Shown here in pieces: positions 1-8,840 of a stretch of DNA of 64,000 nucleotides (positions are counted from its first letter, which is position 1; the number at the start of each line of letters is the position of its first letter). Source of the DNA: Rhodobacter sp. 24-YEA-8 (GTDB lineage: Bacteria > Pseudomonadota > Alphaproteobacteria > Rhodobacterales > Rhodobacteraceae); the NCBI RefSeq assembly GCF_900105075.1, contig NZ_FNSK01000004.1, positions 1 through 64,000 on the forward strand. The letters are read 5' to 3'. The notes beneath the pieces are model-generated. The model had not been told where the DNA came from, ran no database searches, and saw only the letters and a program-made list of their open reading frames with translations. Both the position numbers and the translations under genes were made by a program.

Positions 1-280
1 CCGCATTGTTCACCAGAATATCGATCCGGCCGTGATCCGCGACGATGGCGTCCACCATGGCCTGAACCTGCGCATAGTCCGAGATATCCGCGCGATAAGC
101 CCTGGCCTTATGCCCGGCGGCGGCCAGTTCGGCGACCAGGCCTTCGGCCTCGGCTTCGGAATTGCGGTAGTTGACGGCGAGGGTGGCACCGAGCGCGACC
201 AGCTCGCGGGCGATCTCGGCCCCGGTGTCGCGGCCACCGCCGGTGACCAGCGCAACCTTGCCGGAAAGGGACATATCCAT
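1..280 (-). CDS. SDR family oxidoreductase, N-terminal part (runs off the window)
   Basis: Only the first 93 codons are present; the rest lies before base 1. The start ATG is preceded by AAGGAG at a 6-base spacing, which fixes it. The protein begins with a short lead and the SDR nucleotide-binding glycine motif TGGGRDTG, then an NYRNSE stretch, and reaches the conserved ILVNNA segment at the window edge. This is a classical SDR Rossmann N-terminus using NAD(P)H to oxidise or reduce a hydroxyl/carbonyl group. The catalytic Tyr-x-x-x-Lys lies outside the window, so the substrate cannot be inferred. It is co-directional with the CoxG-like gene upstream (30-base gap), so the two may share a transcript. 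Confidence 0.85.
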   Translation of the reverse strand, partial: MDMSLSGKVALVTGGGRDTGAEIARELVALGATLAVNYRNSEAEAEGLVAELAAAGHKARAYRADISDYAQVQAMVDAIVADHGRIDILVNNA

Positions 281-309
281 GGTGAACTCCTTGAGTATCA
301 AAGGCGCGC

Positions 310-1137
310 CTAGCGGCGGCGGTCAGAAAGGCGGCCGAAGAGATAACCGACAGCCGCGATGAGGATGAGTTGGAGGGCCGCCCCAAATTCGGGCGACAGG
401 CCTGAGGCGGGCGGCAGCACGGGGGCGGGGATCGTGTCCTGCCGTCCGGTCAGCCAGAGGAACGCGAAGACGCAGGCCAGTACCAGGGCGGCAAGGAATG
501 CTGTTCGCGACCCGCCCGTGGGTTCTGGCGGAGGAGGCAAGGGATAGGGATAGGCCGGCGGATACCAGCCCGGCCCCGCCATGCCGGGTGGCATCCCGCC
601 CATGGCGGGTGCCGCGCCGACCGGGCTCACCGCAGCGCCAGCGGCAGCCCCTGCGGCGCCGGTAGCGGCGGGTGCAGCAGCACCTTCGCCGTGATATTGC
701 CGACGGATCTCGCTGGCGAATTTTTCGAAGAACGCCTCTGAAAGCTTGCGGGCCGTCGCGTCAATCAGCCGTCCGCCCAGCTGGGCCAGCTTGCCGCCGA
801 CCTGCGCATCGACGGTATAGGACAGCATCGTCCCACCCTCGACCTCTTCCAGACTGATGAAGGCGCCGCCTCTGGCAAAGCCCGCAACCCCGCCCTGCCC
901 TTCGCCGGTGATGCGGTAGCTGACAGGCTCGTTCAGTTCAGATAGTGAAATCTTTCCGCCAAATTTGGCCGAGACCGGCCCGACCTTGATCGTTGCAGTG
1001 GCCTCCATCTCGGTGTCCGAGGTCTTGACCAGGGTTTGACATCCCGGAACGCAATTGCGCAGGATCTCAGGATCATTCAGCGCTTTCCAGACCGTCTCGC
1101 GTGTTTCTGGAATCAGCTTCTGACCGACCATTTCCAT
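310..1137 (-). CDS. CoxG-like SRPBCC protein with membrane anchor
   Basis: The first ~150 residues form a START/SRPBCC domain of the carbon monoxide dehydrogenase subunit G family: it opens with a G-x-x-x-I/L-P-x-x-R-x-x-V-W type segment and has the NCVPGCQ motif near residue 30. A Pro/Ala/Gly-rich linker follows, then a hydrophobic segment near residues 220-240 and a second near the end, so it is probably tethered to the inner membrane. In the CODH system CoxG recruits the molybdenum hydroxylase to the membrane; that role is inferred here. The start was moved inward to the ATG with AAGGAGAG upstream. It is divergent from coxM, with a 187-base shared promoter region between them. Confidence 0.85.
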   Translation of the reverse strand: MEMVGQKLIPETRETVWKALNDPEILRNCVPGCQTLVKTSDTEMEATATIKVGPVSAKFGGKISLSELNEPVSYRITGEGQGGVAGFARGGAFISLEEVEGGTMLSYTVDAQVGGKLAQLGGRLIDATARKLSEAFFEKFASEIRRQYHGEGAAAPAATGAAGAAAGAAVSPVGAAPAMGGMPPGMAGPGWYPPAYPYPLPPPPEPTGGSRTAFLAALVLACVFAFLWLTGRQDTIPAPVLPPASGLSPEFGAALQLILIAAVGYLFGRLSDRRR

Positions 1138-1324
1138 CGGAACTCTCCTTCCACGATGTGGGATAAAGGCGAATGACGCCTGCCCCACCGCTCTCCCGAT
1201 CATTGACATGCCTCATTATAGTCTAGTAAAGCAAGTAATAATTTTCGATCCGTTACCGGGCTCCACCAGAGTCGGGCACGGCGGGGAGACCGTAGAGAGT
1301 GCAGAACATGGCTGAGGGGGCGCG

Positions 1325-2200
1325 GTGAAACCCGCAAAGTTCGACTATGTCCGGGCCGAGAGCCTGGATCACGCGCTGGAGGTTCTGGCGCAGCATGGCG
1401 ATGACTCGAAAGTCATAGCGGGCGGACAGAGCCTGATGCCGATGATCAACTTCCGGCTGGTGAAGCCTGCCGTACTGGTGGACATCAACCACATCCCCGG
1501 ACTGGAAGCGATCACCGCCGATGGGTCGCGCATCCGCATGGGCGCGCTTGCCCGACACCGGATGACCGCCAGCGACCCACTGATCCACGCCCGCCTGCCC
1601 GTGGTGGCCGAGACGATGCAGCATGTCGCACATATGACGGTGCGCAATCGCGGTACCTTCTGCGGCTCGGTCTGCCATGCCGACCCGGCAGCGGAAATGC
1701 CGATGATCGTTCAGATGTTCAACGGACAGGTGGAAATCGCTTCCGCCAAGGGTCGGCGGGTGCTGCCAGCGGCGGAATTCCTTGTCGCCTCAATGGTGAA
1801 CGCGCTGGAACCGGGCGAGATGGTGACCGGCATCACCCTCTCCCCGCCCGATGCCACCGGCTGGGGGTTTGAGGAGTTCTCGCGCAGACATGGCGATTTC
1901 GCCATGGCCGCCATCGCCGTCACCTTCCAACTGGAGGAGGACGCGATCCGGGGTGCGGTGATCGGCATGACCGGCGTGGGCGAGACCGCGATGCGGATGA
2001 CTGACCTGGAGGCACTGGTTGAAGGACGGGCGCCCGATGCCCCCCTGTACCGGGAGATTGCCGACTGGCTACAGGACAACCTGACCCCGAACAGCGACAT
2101 CCATGCCAGCGCCGACTATCGCCGCCATTTGGCGGGCGTCCTGGCGGAACGCGCTATCCGCAAGGCCCATCGACGCGCAAGGGAGACCCATAATGGATGA
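1325..2200 (+). CDS. coxM: Molybdenum hydroxylase FAD-binding subunit (CoxM/CutM type)
   Basis: This is the medium subunit of a xanthine oxidase-family hydroxylase and passes electrons from the 2Fe-2S subunit to FAD. The flavin motif AGGQSLMP lies near residues 32-39 and a second family motif, TVRNRGT followed by GSVCHADPAAE, near residues 105-125; both match CoxM/CutM. Its 291 residues are normal for the family. The start is GTG behind a purine-rich GAGGGGG site. The 3' end overlaps coxS by 8 bases, giving translational coupling. It is the first gene of a four-gene operon and is divergent from the CoxG-like gene. Confidence 0.92.
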   Translation: MKPAKFDYVRAESLDHALEVLAQHGDDSKVIAGGQSLMPMINFRLVKPAVLVDINHIPGLEAITADGSRIRMGALARHRMTASDPLIHARLPVVAETMQHVAHMTVRNRGTFCGSVCHADPAAEMPMIVQMFNGQVEIASAKGRRVLPAAEFLVASMVNALEPGEMVTGITLSPPDATGWGFEEFSRRHGDFAMAAIAVTFQLEEDAIRGAVIGMTGVGETAMRMTDLEALVEGRAPDAPLYREIADWLQDNLTPNSDIHASADYRRHLAGVLAERAIRKAHRRARETHNG

Positions 2201-2678
2201 GGGCAAGGTCGAGATCCGGGTGACCGTCAATGGCATCCACCACCGCCGTCTGGTCGAACCCCGGATGCTGCTGTCGGATTTTCTGCGTCATGAACTGGGG
2301 CTGACGGGCACCCATGTCGGTTGCGAACATGGCGTCTGCGGGGCCTGCACCATCACGCTGAACGGACGCTCGGCCCGCTCCTGCCTGACGCTGGCCGTGA
2401 TGGCAGAGGGACAGGAGATCGAGACAATCGAATCCCAGGGGACGCCCGAGAATCTGTCGCGCATCCAACAGGCATTCCAGGACCATCACGGGCTGCAATG
2501 CGGCTTCTGCACCCCTGGCATGGTGATGGCCATCGCGGATCTGCTCAAGCACCACCCGCTGGAGACCGATGACGAGATCCGCGAGGGACTGTCCGGCAAC
2601 ATCTGCCGCTGTACCGGCTATGTCCACATCATCGCCGCTGTGCGTGAACTTGCCCGGGAAAGGGGACCGCTGAAATGA
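2193..2678 (+). CDS. coxS: Molybdenum hydroxylase 2Fe-2S subunit (CoxS/CutS type)
   Basis: The 161-residue small subunit carries two [2Fe-2S] clusters. The plant-ferredoxin-type site is seen as [10 protein letters not shown] and the C-terminal four-helix site as CGFCTPGM plus CRCTGY. Length and motif order are textbook for CoxS/QorS/XdhC-type small subunits. The start chosen is the ATG overlapping the end of coxM; an upstream in-frame ATG would add 30 residues of coxM antiframe and was rejected. The stop overlaps the next ATG (ATGA). Confidence 0.95.
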   Translation: MDEGKVEIRVTVNGIHHRRLVEPRMLLSDFLRHELGLTGTHVGCEHGVCGACTITLNGRSARSCLTLAVMAEGQEIETIESQGTPENLSRIQQAFQDHHGLQCGFCTPGMVMAIADLLKHHPLETDDEIREGLSGNICRCTGYVHIIAAVRELARERGPLK

Positions 2679-3436
2679 AGATGGATGTGCTTTCGGCCGG
2701 TCGGCTGAAGATGCGAAAGTCGATCTACATGCCTGCAAAGACCAAGGACGAGATGGTCTCGCTGCCGGTCATCTCGGTCCTCTTGCGCCACGCATCGGGC
2801 AATGTGCTGTTCGACACCGGCTGCGCGCCAGAGGCCGCAACGGATCCTGAAGGACGCTGGGGCGGATTGGCCCGCGTGATGCAGCCCGATTTCGCTCCGG
2901 CGGATGCGGTGGTGAACCAGTTACCAAAGCATGGGTTGACGCCGGATGACATCGACGTGGTGATCTGCTCGCATCTGCATCCCGATCATTGCGGCTGCAA
3001 CACAGCCTTCCGCAGGGCCACGGTCTATGCCCACGCTGATGAGCTGGCCGCCGCAAAGGCCGGGGGGGCCGAGCGCCAGGGCTATCTGCCGCAGGAATGG
3101 GACATTTCGCAGGGCTATACCGAGATCAACGGCCAGACCGATCTGTTCGGCGATGGCCGTATCGTGCTGTTGCCCCTGCCCGGCCACTCTCCGGGACTGA
3201 CCACTGCGCGAGTGGAACTGGATCGGGACGGCACCTTCCTCCTCGCATCGGATGCGGCACCGATGATGCGCCATGTCGATCAGGGTTATGCGCCGAAGAA
3301 CAGCTGGAACATGGATCTGGCTGTGGCGGCGCTGGCAGAGATCAAGGCGCAGAAGGATCGGGGCACTGCCATCCTCTGCGGCCATGACGATGCGCAATGG
3401 CACAAGATTAGCACCCAGCCCGAGGGATTCCGGTGA
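2675..3436 (+). CDS. Metallo-beta-lactamase-fold hydrolase within the cox-like operon
   Basis: This 253-residue protein has the MBL-fold zinc motif SHLHPDHCG near residue 105, a later GHSPG histidine and an SDAAPM aspartate, so a two-metal site is likely. It resembles the N-acyl-homoserine lactonase/lactone hydrolase branch by its early LLFDTGC-like strand (here VLFDTGCAPEA). It overlaps coxS and coxL by 4 bases each, so it is translated with the hydroxylase. The position suggests it hydrolyses a lactone or ester linked to the hydroxylase substrate or product. That is an inference; quorum quenching is possible but the context does not support it. Confidence 0.85.
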   Translation: MKMDVLSAGRLKMRKSIYMPAKTKDEMVSLPVISVLLRHASGNVLFDTGCAPEAATDPEGRWGGLARVMQPDFAPADAVVNQLPKHGLTPDDIDVVICSHLHPDHCGCNTAFRRATVYAHADELAAAKAGGAERQGYLPQEWDISQGYTEINGQTDLFGDGRIVLLPLPGHSPGLTTARVELDRDGTFLLASDAAPMMRHVDQGYAPKNSWNMDLAVAALAEIKAQKDRGTAILCGHDDAQWHKISTQPEGFR

Positions 3437-5820
3437 AAAAGCCCGACTACTCTGATGTGACGATGCGGCCGAAGCTGGTCGGCCAGCGCGTGAAGCGGAC
3501 CGAAGATCTGCGCCTGCTGACCGGCGGCGGCGAATATGTCGATGATGTGCCGGCGGTGGGGATGCTCCATCTGGCGATCCGGCGGTCAGACATGCCGCAT
3601 GCGCGGATAAGGAGTATCGACGCCAGCGGTGCCTTCGACCTGCCCGGCGTAGTGGCGGTCTTTGACATGTTGGATCTCGTCGACGAATGTCAGCCCGCCG
3701 TGCCGACCTCACGCATGAAGGACTATTACGCGACGCCGACCTGGCCCCTGGCCAAGGACAAGGTGCGCTATGTCGGTGAGCCTGTGGTCGCCGTGGTGGC
3801 CGAAAGTCGCTATGCCGCCGAGGATGCGCTTGAACATGTGCTGATCGACTACGACCCTCTGCCATTCGCGATCCGCCAAGTCGATGCGGTGAAGGACGAT
3901 GCGCCCCTGCTGCATGACGAGGCCGGGACAAACGTTATCATCAAGCGCACCTTCGAGCGTGCCGATGTGGATGCGGTTTTCGAGACCGCACCGCACCGGG
4001 TTTCGGGCACTTTCCGCATGACGCGCAAATGCGCCAGCCCGATGGAAAACCGCAGTTATATGGCGGAATGGGACAAAAGGCGGCGGTCTTTAACGCTATA
4101 TACCGCGTCAAACATCCCTGGCGTGGTGCGCGATGTGCTGTCGGACTGCCTTGGCCTGTCCAGCAACCAATTACGGGTGATCGCACCGGATGTGGGCGGT
4201 TCGTTCGGCGGCAAGGGGTCGTTCTATGGCGAGGAGATGCTGGTCTGCATCCTCGCGCGCAAGCTGCAGCGCCCTGTGAAATACATTGCCGACCGGCTGG
4301 AGGATCTGGCCGCAATGAGCCAGGCTTTTGATGAGCTGATCGAGGCGGAACTGGCATTTGCCGATGACGGCACCTTCCTTGGCCTGCGCGCCGATGTGAT
4401 CGGCGATGTCGGCGCCTTTTCCATCTACCCCTGGACAGCCGCGCTGGAAACGGTGCAGGTCATCAGCTTCATGCCCGGCCCCTACAAGATCGAGGCCTAT
4501 CGTGGCCGTATCCGGGGTGTGCTGACGCCGAAGCCCCCGACCGGCCCCTATCGCGGCGTCGGGCGGCCGTCTTCGACGCTGGCGATGGAGCGGTTGGTCG
4601 AGATGGCGGCGCGCAAGATCGGTATGGACCCGGCCGAGATCCGCCGCCGCAATCTGGTGCGGGATGACGAATTCCCATATCGCACCGCGCCCGGCATCAT
4701 CTGGGATAAATCCGCATTTCAGGAATGTCTGCAAGGCGCCTGCGATGCCGTCGACTACCCCACACTCCTGAAACGCCGCGATGCCATGCGGGCCGAGGGA
4801 CGCTGGGTCGGGATCGGCATGGCTTCCTATGCCGAGCTGACCGGGATCGGCTCGCGCATTTCAGTGGCACCGGGAATGCCGATCAACACCGGCACCGAGA
4901 CCGCCAACATAGGAATTGATTCAACAGGGGTGGTGACTGCAGCCTTTGGCGTTGCCTCGCACGGGCAGGGGCTGGAAACCACGCTGGCGCAGATCATCTC
5001 GGACGAACTGGGCTGCGAGATGAAGGACATCACCGTCCTGCACGGCGACAGTTCGCTGGTGCCGATGAGCACGGGCACCTTCGCCAGCCGGTCCGCCGTG
5101 CTGGGGGGCGGGGCAGCGACCCTTGCCTCGAAAGGGTTGAAATCTAAAGTTCTGGCTATGGCGTCGATCCTGTTGGAGGTCCCGGTCGAGGATCTTGACA
5201 TGCAGGGCGGCATCGTCTCGGCGAAAGGGTCGAACCAGAGCCTGACGCTGAAAGAGGTGGCCAAGGCAGTCTACAACCAGATGGGCCGCATCCCCCGCGA
5301 CAAGCGGGTCGATCTGGTGGAACAGACCACCTATGATCCCTATCTCGGAACAGCGTGTTCCTCGACCCATCTCTGCATGGCCGAAGTAGACCCCGGCACC
5401 TTCGGGGTGAAGATCCATACCTATGTCGTGTCCGAGGATTGCGGGCGCATCATCAACCCGATGATCGTCGATGGGCAGGTCCATGGTGCGGTTGCCCAGG
5501 GCATCGGCGCAGCGCTTCTGGAAGAGATCATCCATGACGATGCCGGGCAAAGCGTGGCGGCCAGTCTGGCCGACTACCTGCTGCCGGTGGCGACCGACAT
5601 TCCTGAGATAGCAATCGTCCATATCGAGGCGGATCTGCCGAACAATGTGGGCGGCATCCGCGGCATGGGCGAAGGCGGCACCATCGGCGCGCCCGCCACC
5701 ATCGCCAATGCCCTGTCCGATGCGCTGGCCCATCTGGGGGTGGGGATCAACCTGCTGCCCGCCACGCCGGACCGGCTGTTCCAGGCGGTCCGGGCGGCAG
5801 AGAAACAGGTGGCGGTCTGA
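3433..5820 (+). CDS. Molybdenum hydroxylase large subunit, CoxL form II-like
   Basis: The 795-residue catalytic subunit belongs to the xanthine oxidase family and binds the Mo-molybdopterin cytosine dinucleotide cofactor. It has the family N-terminus (GQRVKRTEDLRLLTGGG), the Mo-binding GGSFGGKG motif near residue 257, and an active-site loop PYRGVGR at residues 372-378. Authentic form I CO dehydrogenase has AYxCSFR with the Cu-binding cysteine; form II has AYRGAGR. The sequence here follows form II and has no cysteine at that place. GEGG near the C-terminus carries the catalytic glutamate. The GTG start overlaps the previous gene. The substrate is unknown. Confidence 0.93.
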   Translation: MKKPDYSDVTMRPKLVGQRVKRTEDLRLLTGGGEYVDDVPAVGMLHLAIRRSDMPHARIRSIDASGAFDLPGVVAVFDMLDLVDECQPAVPTSRMKDYYATPTWPLAKDKVRYVGEPVVAVVAESRYAAEDALEHVLIDYDPLPFAIRQVDAVKDDAPLLHDEAGTNVIIKRTFERADVDAVFETAPHRVSGTFRMTRKCASPMENRSYMAEWDKRRRSLTLYTASNIPGVVRDVLSDCLGLSSNQLRVIAPDVGGSFGGKGSFYGEEMLVCILARKLQRPVKYIADRLEDLAAMSQAFDELIEAELAFADDGTFLGLRADVIGDVGAFSIYPWTAALETVQVISFMPGPYKIEAYRGRIRGVLTPKPPTGPYRGVGRPSSTLAMERLVEMAARKIGMDPAEIRRRNLVRDDEFPYRTAPGIIWDKSAFQECLQGACDAVDYPTLLKRRDAMRAEGRWVGIGMASYAELTGIGSRISVAPGMPINTGTETANIGIDSTGVVTAAFGVASHGQGLETTLAQIISDELGCEMKDITVLHGDSSLVPMSTGTFASRSAVLGGGAATLASKGLKSKVLAMASILLEVPVEDLDMQGGIVSAKGSNQSLTLKEVAKAVYNQMGRIPRDKRVDLVEQTTYDPYLGTACSSTHLCMAEVDPGTFGVKIHTYVVSEDCGRIINPMIVDGQVHGAVAQGIGAALLEEIIHDDAGQSVAASLADYLLPVATDIPEIAIVHIEADLPNNVGGIRGMGEGGTIGAPATIANALSDALAHLGVGINLLPATPDRLFQAVRAAEKQVAV

Positions 5821-5894
5821 GCGCGGAACTGCGGCATGCCGCCTGATACCCCCACAAACCGCAGGCCTGATCGCCGTTGCCGAGCGGCGGGTTG

Positions 5895-6857
5895 CTACTC
5901 CTGCAAATCATACCGCAGGACGTAATCCGTATCCCGCGCGTTGATCGGCTGCTTGCAGGCCGAGCAGACCACGATCGGGATGAAATCCTGGCCACAGGAT
6001 TTGTGGCGCAGCCGCATTGGCGGCTTGCCATCGGTCAGCCATCTGTCGCCCCAGGCCATCATCACGATCATCGGCTTGTAGAGCGCCAGCCCCTTCTCGG
6101 TGAACCGGTATTCCTGCCGGTCGCCATTGCCGTAGGGGGCGCGGCGGAAAACTTCAGCCTCGACGAGACGGTTCAGCCGGTCGGTCAGGATATTGGGCGC
6201 GATGCCAAGATTTTCGCGCATCTCCTCAAACCGGCGCACGCCGGTCCAACCCTCTCGCAGGATCAGGAAACTCCAGCGATCGCCAATGATGGCCAGGCTT
6301 CGCGCCACCGAACAGGGACGCACGCGCTGCAGCAATGTCGGGTCGGAGCTGCGGCGGGTCCGTGCACGGGCCTCTGCCGGCTCATAGCCCGCCCCCGGTC
6401 CATCGCGGGGTGCCACCGCGCGGGCATCCACCGGCGCGAGGCAGCCCGAGCACACGGTCGTCGGGTGGCATTCACAGCCGCATTTCGTATGAATCAGTTG
6501 CAGAGGTGGCAGCGCATCGCCCGCCAGCCAGGTGTCGCCGAATTCCATCAGCGACAGCATGGCGGGGAACAGATCCTTGCCGCGCTCGGTCAGGAAATAC
6601 TGGTGCCCCGGCTCTCCGGCTTTTCGGCCAATGCTGAAGATCTGCTTCTCCACTAACATGTTCAGCCGGCTGGACAGCGTCTGGCGCGGGATCGCGAGGC
6701 GGGACTGGAATTTGTCGAAACGACGCACGCCAAAGAAGGCCTCGCGAAGGATCAGGAAGTTCCAGCTGTCGAGGACGATGTCGATCGTCTTGCGCACCGA
6801 GGAGTAGCGCTGCAGCACGACGGGGACATCTGGGGCGGATGAAGACGACAGGTTCAT
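5895..6857 (-). CDS. Tandem HxlR-type transcriptional regulator (two winged helices)
   Basis: This 320-residue protein contains two consecutive HxlR winged-helix domains where the family normally has one of ~110-150 residues. Copy 1 (about residues 20-115) has DSWNFLILREAFFGVRRF and ends in a Cys-containing tail (CGCEC, then VCSGC). Copy 2 (about residues 180-300) has GDRWSFLILREGWTGVRRF and a similar tail (SCGQ, then VCSAC). The paired cysteines could bind zinc or sense redox state. It is convergent with coxL and upstream of the liv genes on the same strand (95-base gap from its own start side), so it may control the cox-like and liv operons. An in-frame duplication of an HxlR gene is the simplest origin. 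Confidence 0.88.
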   Translation of the reverse strand: MNLSSSSAPDVPVVLQRYSSVRKTIDIVLDSWNFLILREAFFGVRRFDKFQSRLAIPRQTLSSRLNMLVEKQIFSIGRKAGEPGHQYFLTERGKDLFPAMLSLMEFGDTWLAGDALPPLQLIHTKCGCECHPTTVCSGCLAPVDARAVAPRDGPGAGYEPAEARARTRRSSDPTLLQRVRPCSVARSLAIIGDRWSFLILREGWTGVRRFEEMRENLGIAPNILTDRLNRLVEAEVFRRAPYGNGDRQEYRFTEKGLALYKPMIVMMAWGDRWLTDGKPPMRLRHKSCGQDFIPIVVCSACKQPINARDTDYVLRYDLQE

Positions 6858-6951
6858 TGCGTAACAAGACCCTCTGGGACAGGATCAGATAGCCATATTG
6901 TGCGCGAAGCGCAATTCCACCGCCTTGCGGCGATGGAAGCGTGATTTGTCA

Positions 6952-7941
6952 TCAGGACCTGGGCCCGGAGGTCGGAACCTGCAGCCGGCTGCGCAGGAGC
7001 TCCAGCGTCTCGCCATAGAAGCCGCGACGGAACAGCATCACACAAGCCATGAAGACCAGGCCGACGACCAGGCTGACCGGCAGGCCGGAGCTGGCCAGGA
7101 AATGCCCGATCATCACCACGAAGACCGCGCCGATCAAAGGCCCCCAGAGCGTCGCCATACCGCCGATCAGCACCATCAGAACCACCTCGCCCGAGATGTG
7201 CCACGACACGTCGCCCAGTGCTGCCAGCTGGAAGGCCTGAGCCTTCAGGGCACCAGCCAGGCCAGACAGGGCTGCCGACAGCACGAAGGCCAGGAGCTTA
7301 TAGCGCGCGGCGTTCAGGCCCAGCGAGGTGACGCGGATCTCGCTCTCGCGGATGGCACCCAGAACATGACCGAAGGGCGAATGGACCACCCGGCGGATCA
7401 GCAGCAGGCAGGCCACCACTATGGCCAGCACAACGTAGTAAAGCGTGTTGGTGTCCCGCAGATCGACCAGCCCCAGCAACGTGCCGCGCGGCACATTCTG
7501 AATCCCGTCCTCGCCGCCGGTGAACGGGGCCTGAACGGCCAGGAAATAGACCATTTGCGCCAGAGCCAGTGTGATCATCGTGAAGTAGATGCCCTGTCGG
7601 CGGATTGCGACAAGGCCGAAGACCAGCCCCAGCCCGGCACCGACGAAAACGCCGAACAGCAGCGACAGCTCGAACGGCCAGCCCCAGACCTTCGCCGATT
7701 GCGCAAAGGCATAACCCGCAGCCCCGAAGAAGGCGGCATGGCCCAGCGAAAGCAATCCCGCAAAACCCAGAACCAGGTTCAGCGCCGCCGCGAACAGCAT
7801 AAAGCAGAGCACCTTAATCAGAAACAGCGGGAAGACCGCGAGCGGGGCAGCAAGGGCCACCATAGCCACCAGTGCCAGAAGGGCATAGCGCGGCATAGCG
7901 CCGATCAGGCCGGGACGGAAATCCTGGTAACGTGCGATCAT
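6952..7941 (-). CDS. livM: Branched-chain-type ABC transporter permease LivM
   Basis: The ~329-residue inner-membrane permease has about ten hydrophobic segments and the LivM family signature near GLLSLGHAAFFGAAGYA. The start was set at the ATG one base past the livH stop, with GGGAAGGG as ribosome site; a six-residue longer start is possible. It is the last gene of the livG-livF-livH-livM unit. Family substrates include branched amino acids, urea, amides and aromatic acids, so the name does not define the substrate here. Confidence 0.92.
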   Translation of the reverse strand: MIARYQDFRPGLIGAMPRYALLALVAMVALAAPLAVFPLFLIKVLCFMLFAAALNLVLGFAGLLSLGHAAFFGAAGYAFAQSAKVWGWPFELSLLFGVFVGAGLGLVFGLVAIRRQGIYFTMITLALAQMVYFLAVQAPFTGGEDGIQNVPRGTLLGLVDLRDTNTLYYVVLAIVVACLLLIRRVVHSPFGHVLGAIRESEIRVTSLGLNAARYKLLAFVLSAALSGLAGALKAQAFQLAALGDVSWHISGEVVLMVLIGGMATLWGPLIGAVFVVMIGHFLASSGLPVSLVVGLVFMACVMLFRRGFYGETLELLRSRLQVPTSGPRS

Positions 7942-7942
7942 G

Positions 7943-8830
7943 TCACTTGCCCTTCCCAAACAGCCCGGCCGGCCGCAGCAGCAGCACCAGGATCATCACG
8001 ATGAACACCGTCAGCGCCGAGGCGGTGGGAAAGAAGACCTTGGTCAGCCCCTCCAGCACGCCCAGTGCCAGCCCGGTGATGATTGACCCGAGGATCGACC
8101 CCATGCCACCTATCACCACCACGGCGAAGACGATGATGATCAGGCTGGATCCCATGTTCGGACTGACCTGATAGATCGGCGCGGCCATCACCCCGGCAAA
8201 GCCCGCCAGCGCCACACCCGCGGCGTAGGTCAGAGTCAACATTAACGGCACGTTGATGCCGAAGGCGGTCACAAGGTAGGGGTTCTCGGTCGCGGCACGC
8301 AGCCGGGCCCCCAGTGGCGTCTTTTCGATCACCGCCCAGGCAGCCAGACAAACCGCCAGAGAGGCAACAATGACCCAGGCCCGATAGACCGGAAGAACCA
8401 TGAACCCCAGGTTGTAAACGCCCTGCAGGCTGGCGGGTACCGGATAGGACTTGCCGCCCGCTCCGTAGATCCAGCGGATCAGCCCCTCCAGCGCCAGCGC
8501 CAGACCGAAGGTCAGGAGCAGGCTGTAAAGGTGGTCCAGCCCATAAAGGCGCCGCAGCATCGTTCGCTCGAACAGCGCTCCGAAGGCGCCCACGATCAGC
8601 GGCGTCAGCAGCAGCGACGGCCAATAGCCGATGCCGCCATAGATCAGCAGCATCCAGGACACGAAAGCGCCCAGCATGTAAAAGGCGCCATGGGCGAAGT
8701 TGATCACGTTCAACAGCCCGAAGATGATGGCCAGTCCCAGCGACAAAAGCGCGTAGAACGAACCGTTGATCAGGCCGATCATCACCTGACCTGAAAGGAC
8801 GGCTAGCGGCACTCCGAAGATTTCGATCAT
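7943..8830 (-). CDS. livH: Branched-chain-type ABC transporter permease LivH
   Basis: A 295-residue permease with eight or so membrane segments and the LivH signatures GLLNVINFAHGAFYMLGAF near residues 38-56 and a conserved cytoplasmic EAA-like loop (TPLGARLRAATENP). It pairs with LivM to form the membrane channel. It stops one base before the livM start and begins 10 bases after livF, so all four genes are one transcript. The strongly hydrophobic first 20 residues are a membrane anchor, not a cleaved signal. Confidence 0.92.
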   Translation of the reverse strand: MIEIFGVPLAVLSGQVMIGLINGSFYALLSLGLAIIFGLLNVINFAHGAFYMLGAFVSWMLLIYGGIGYWPSLLLTPLIVGAFGALFERTMLRRLYGLDHLYSLLLTFGLALALEGLIRWIYGAGGKSYPVPASLQGVYNLGFMVLPVYRAWVIVASLAVCLAAWAVIEKTPLGARLRAATENPYLVTAFGINVPLMLTLTYAAGVALAGFAGVMAAPIYQVSPNMGSSLIIIVFAVVVIGGMGSILGSIITGLALGVLEGLTKVFFPTASALTVFIVMILVLLLRPAGLFGKGK

Positions 8831-8840
8831 CAGTGCCCCC

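Noticed and set aside
2675..3436. Quorum-quenching N-acyl-homoserine lactonase
   Set aside because: The fold fits, but tight coupling to hydroxylase subunits points to a metabolic hydrolase; nothing in the neighbourhood concerns quorum sensing.
3433..5820. Aerobic carbon monoxide dehydrogenase (form I CoxL)
   Set aside because: The Cys of the AYxCSFR motif is missing; the loop reads PYRGVGR, so CO oxidation is not supported.
5831..5842. Palindrome GCGGCATGCCGC after coxL
   Set aside because: It has no loop or T-run, and short GC palindromes are frequent in this DNA; not reported as a terminator.
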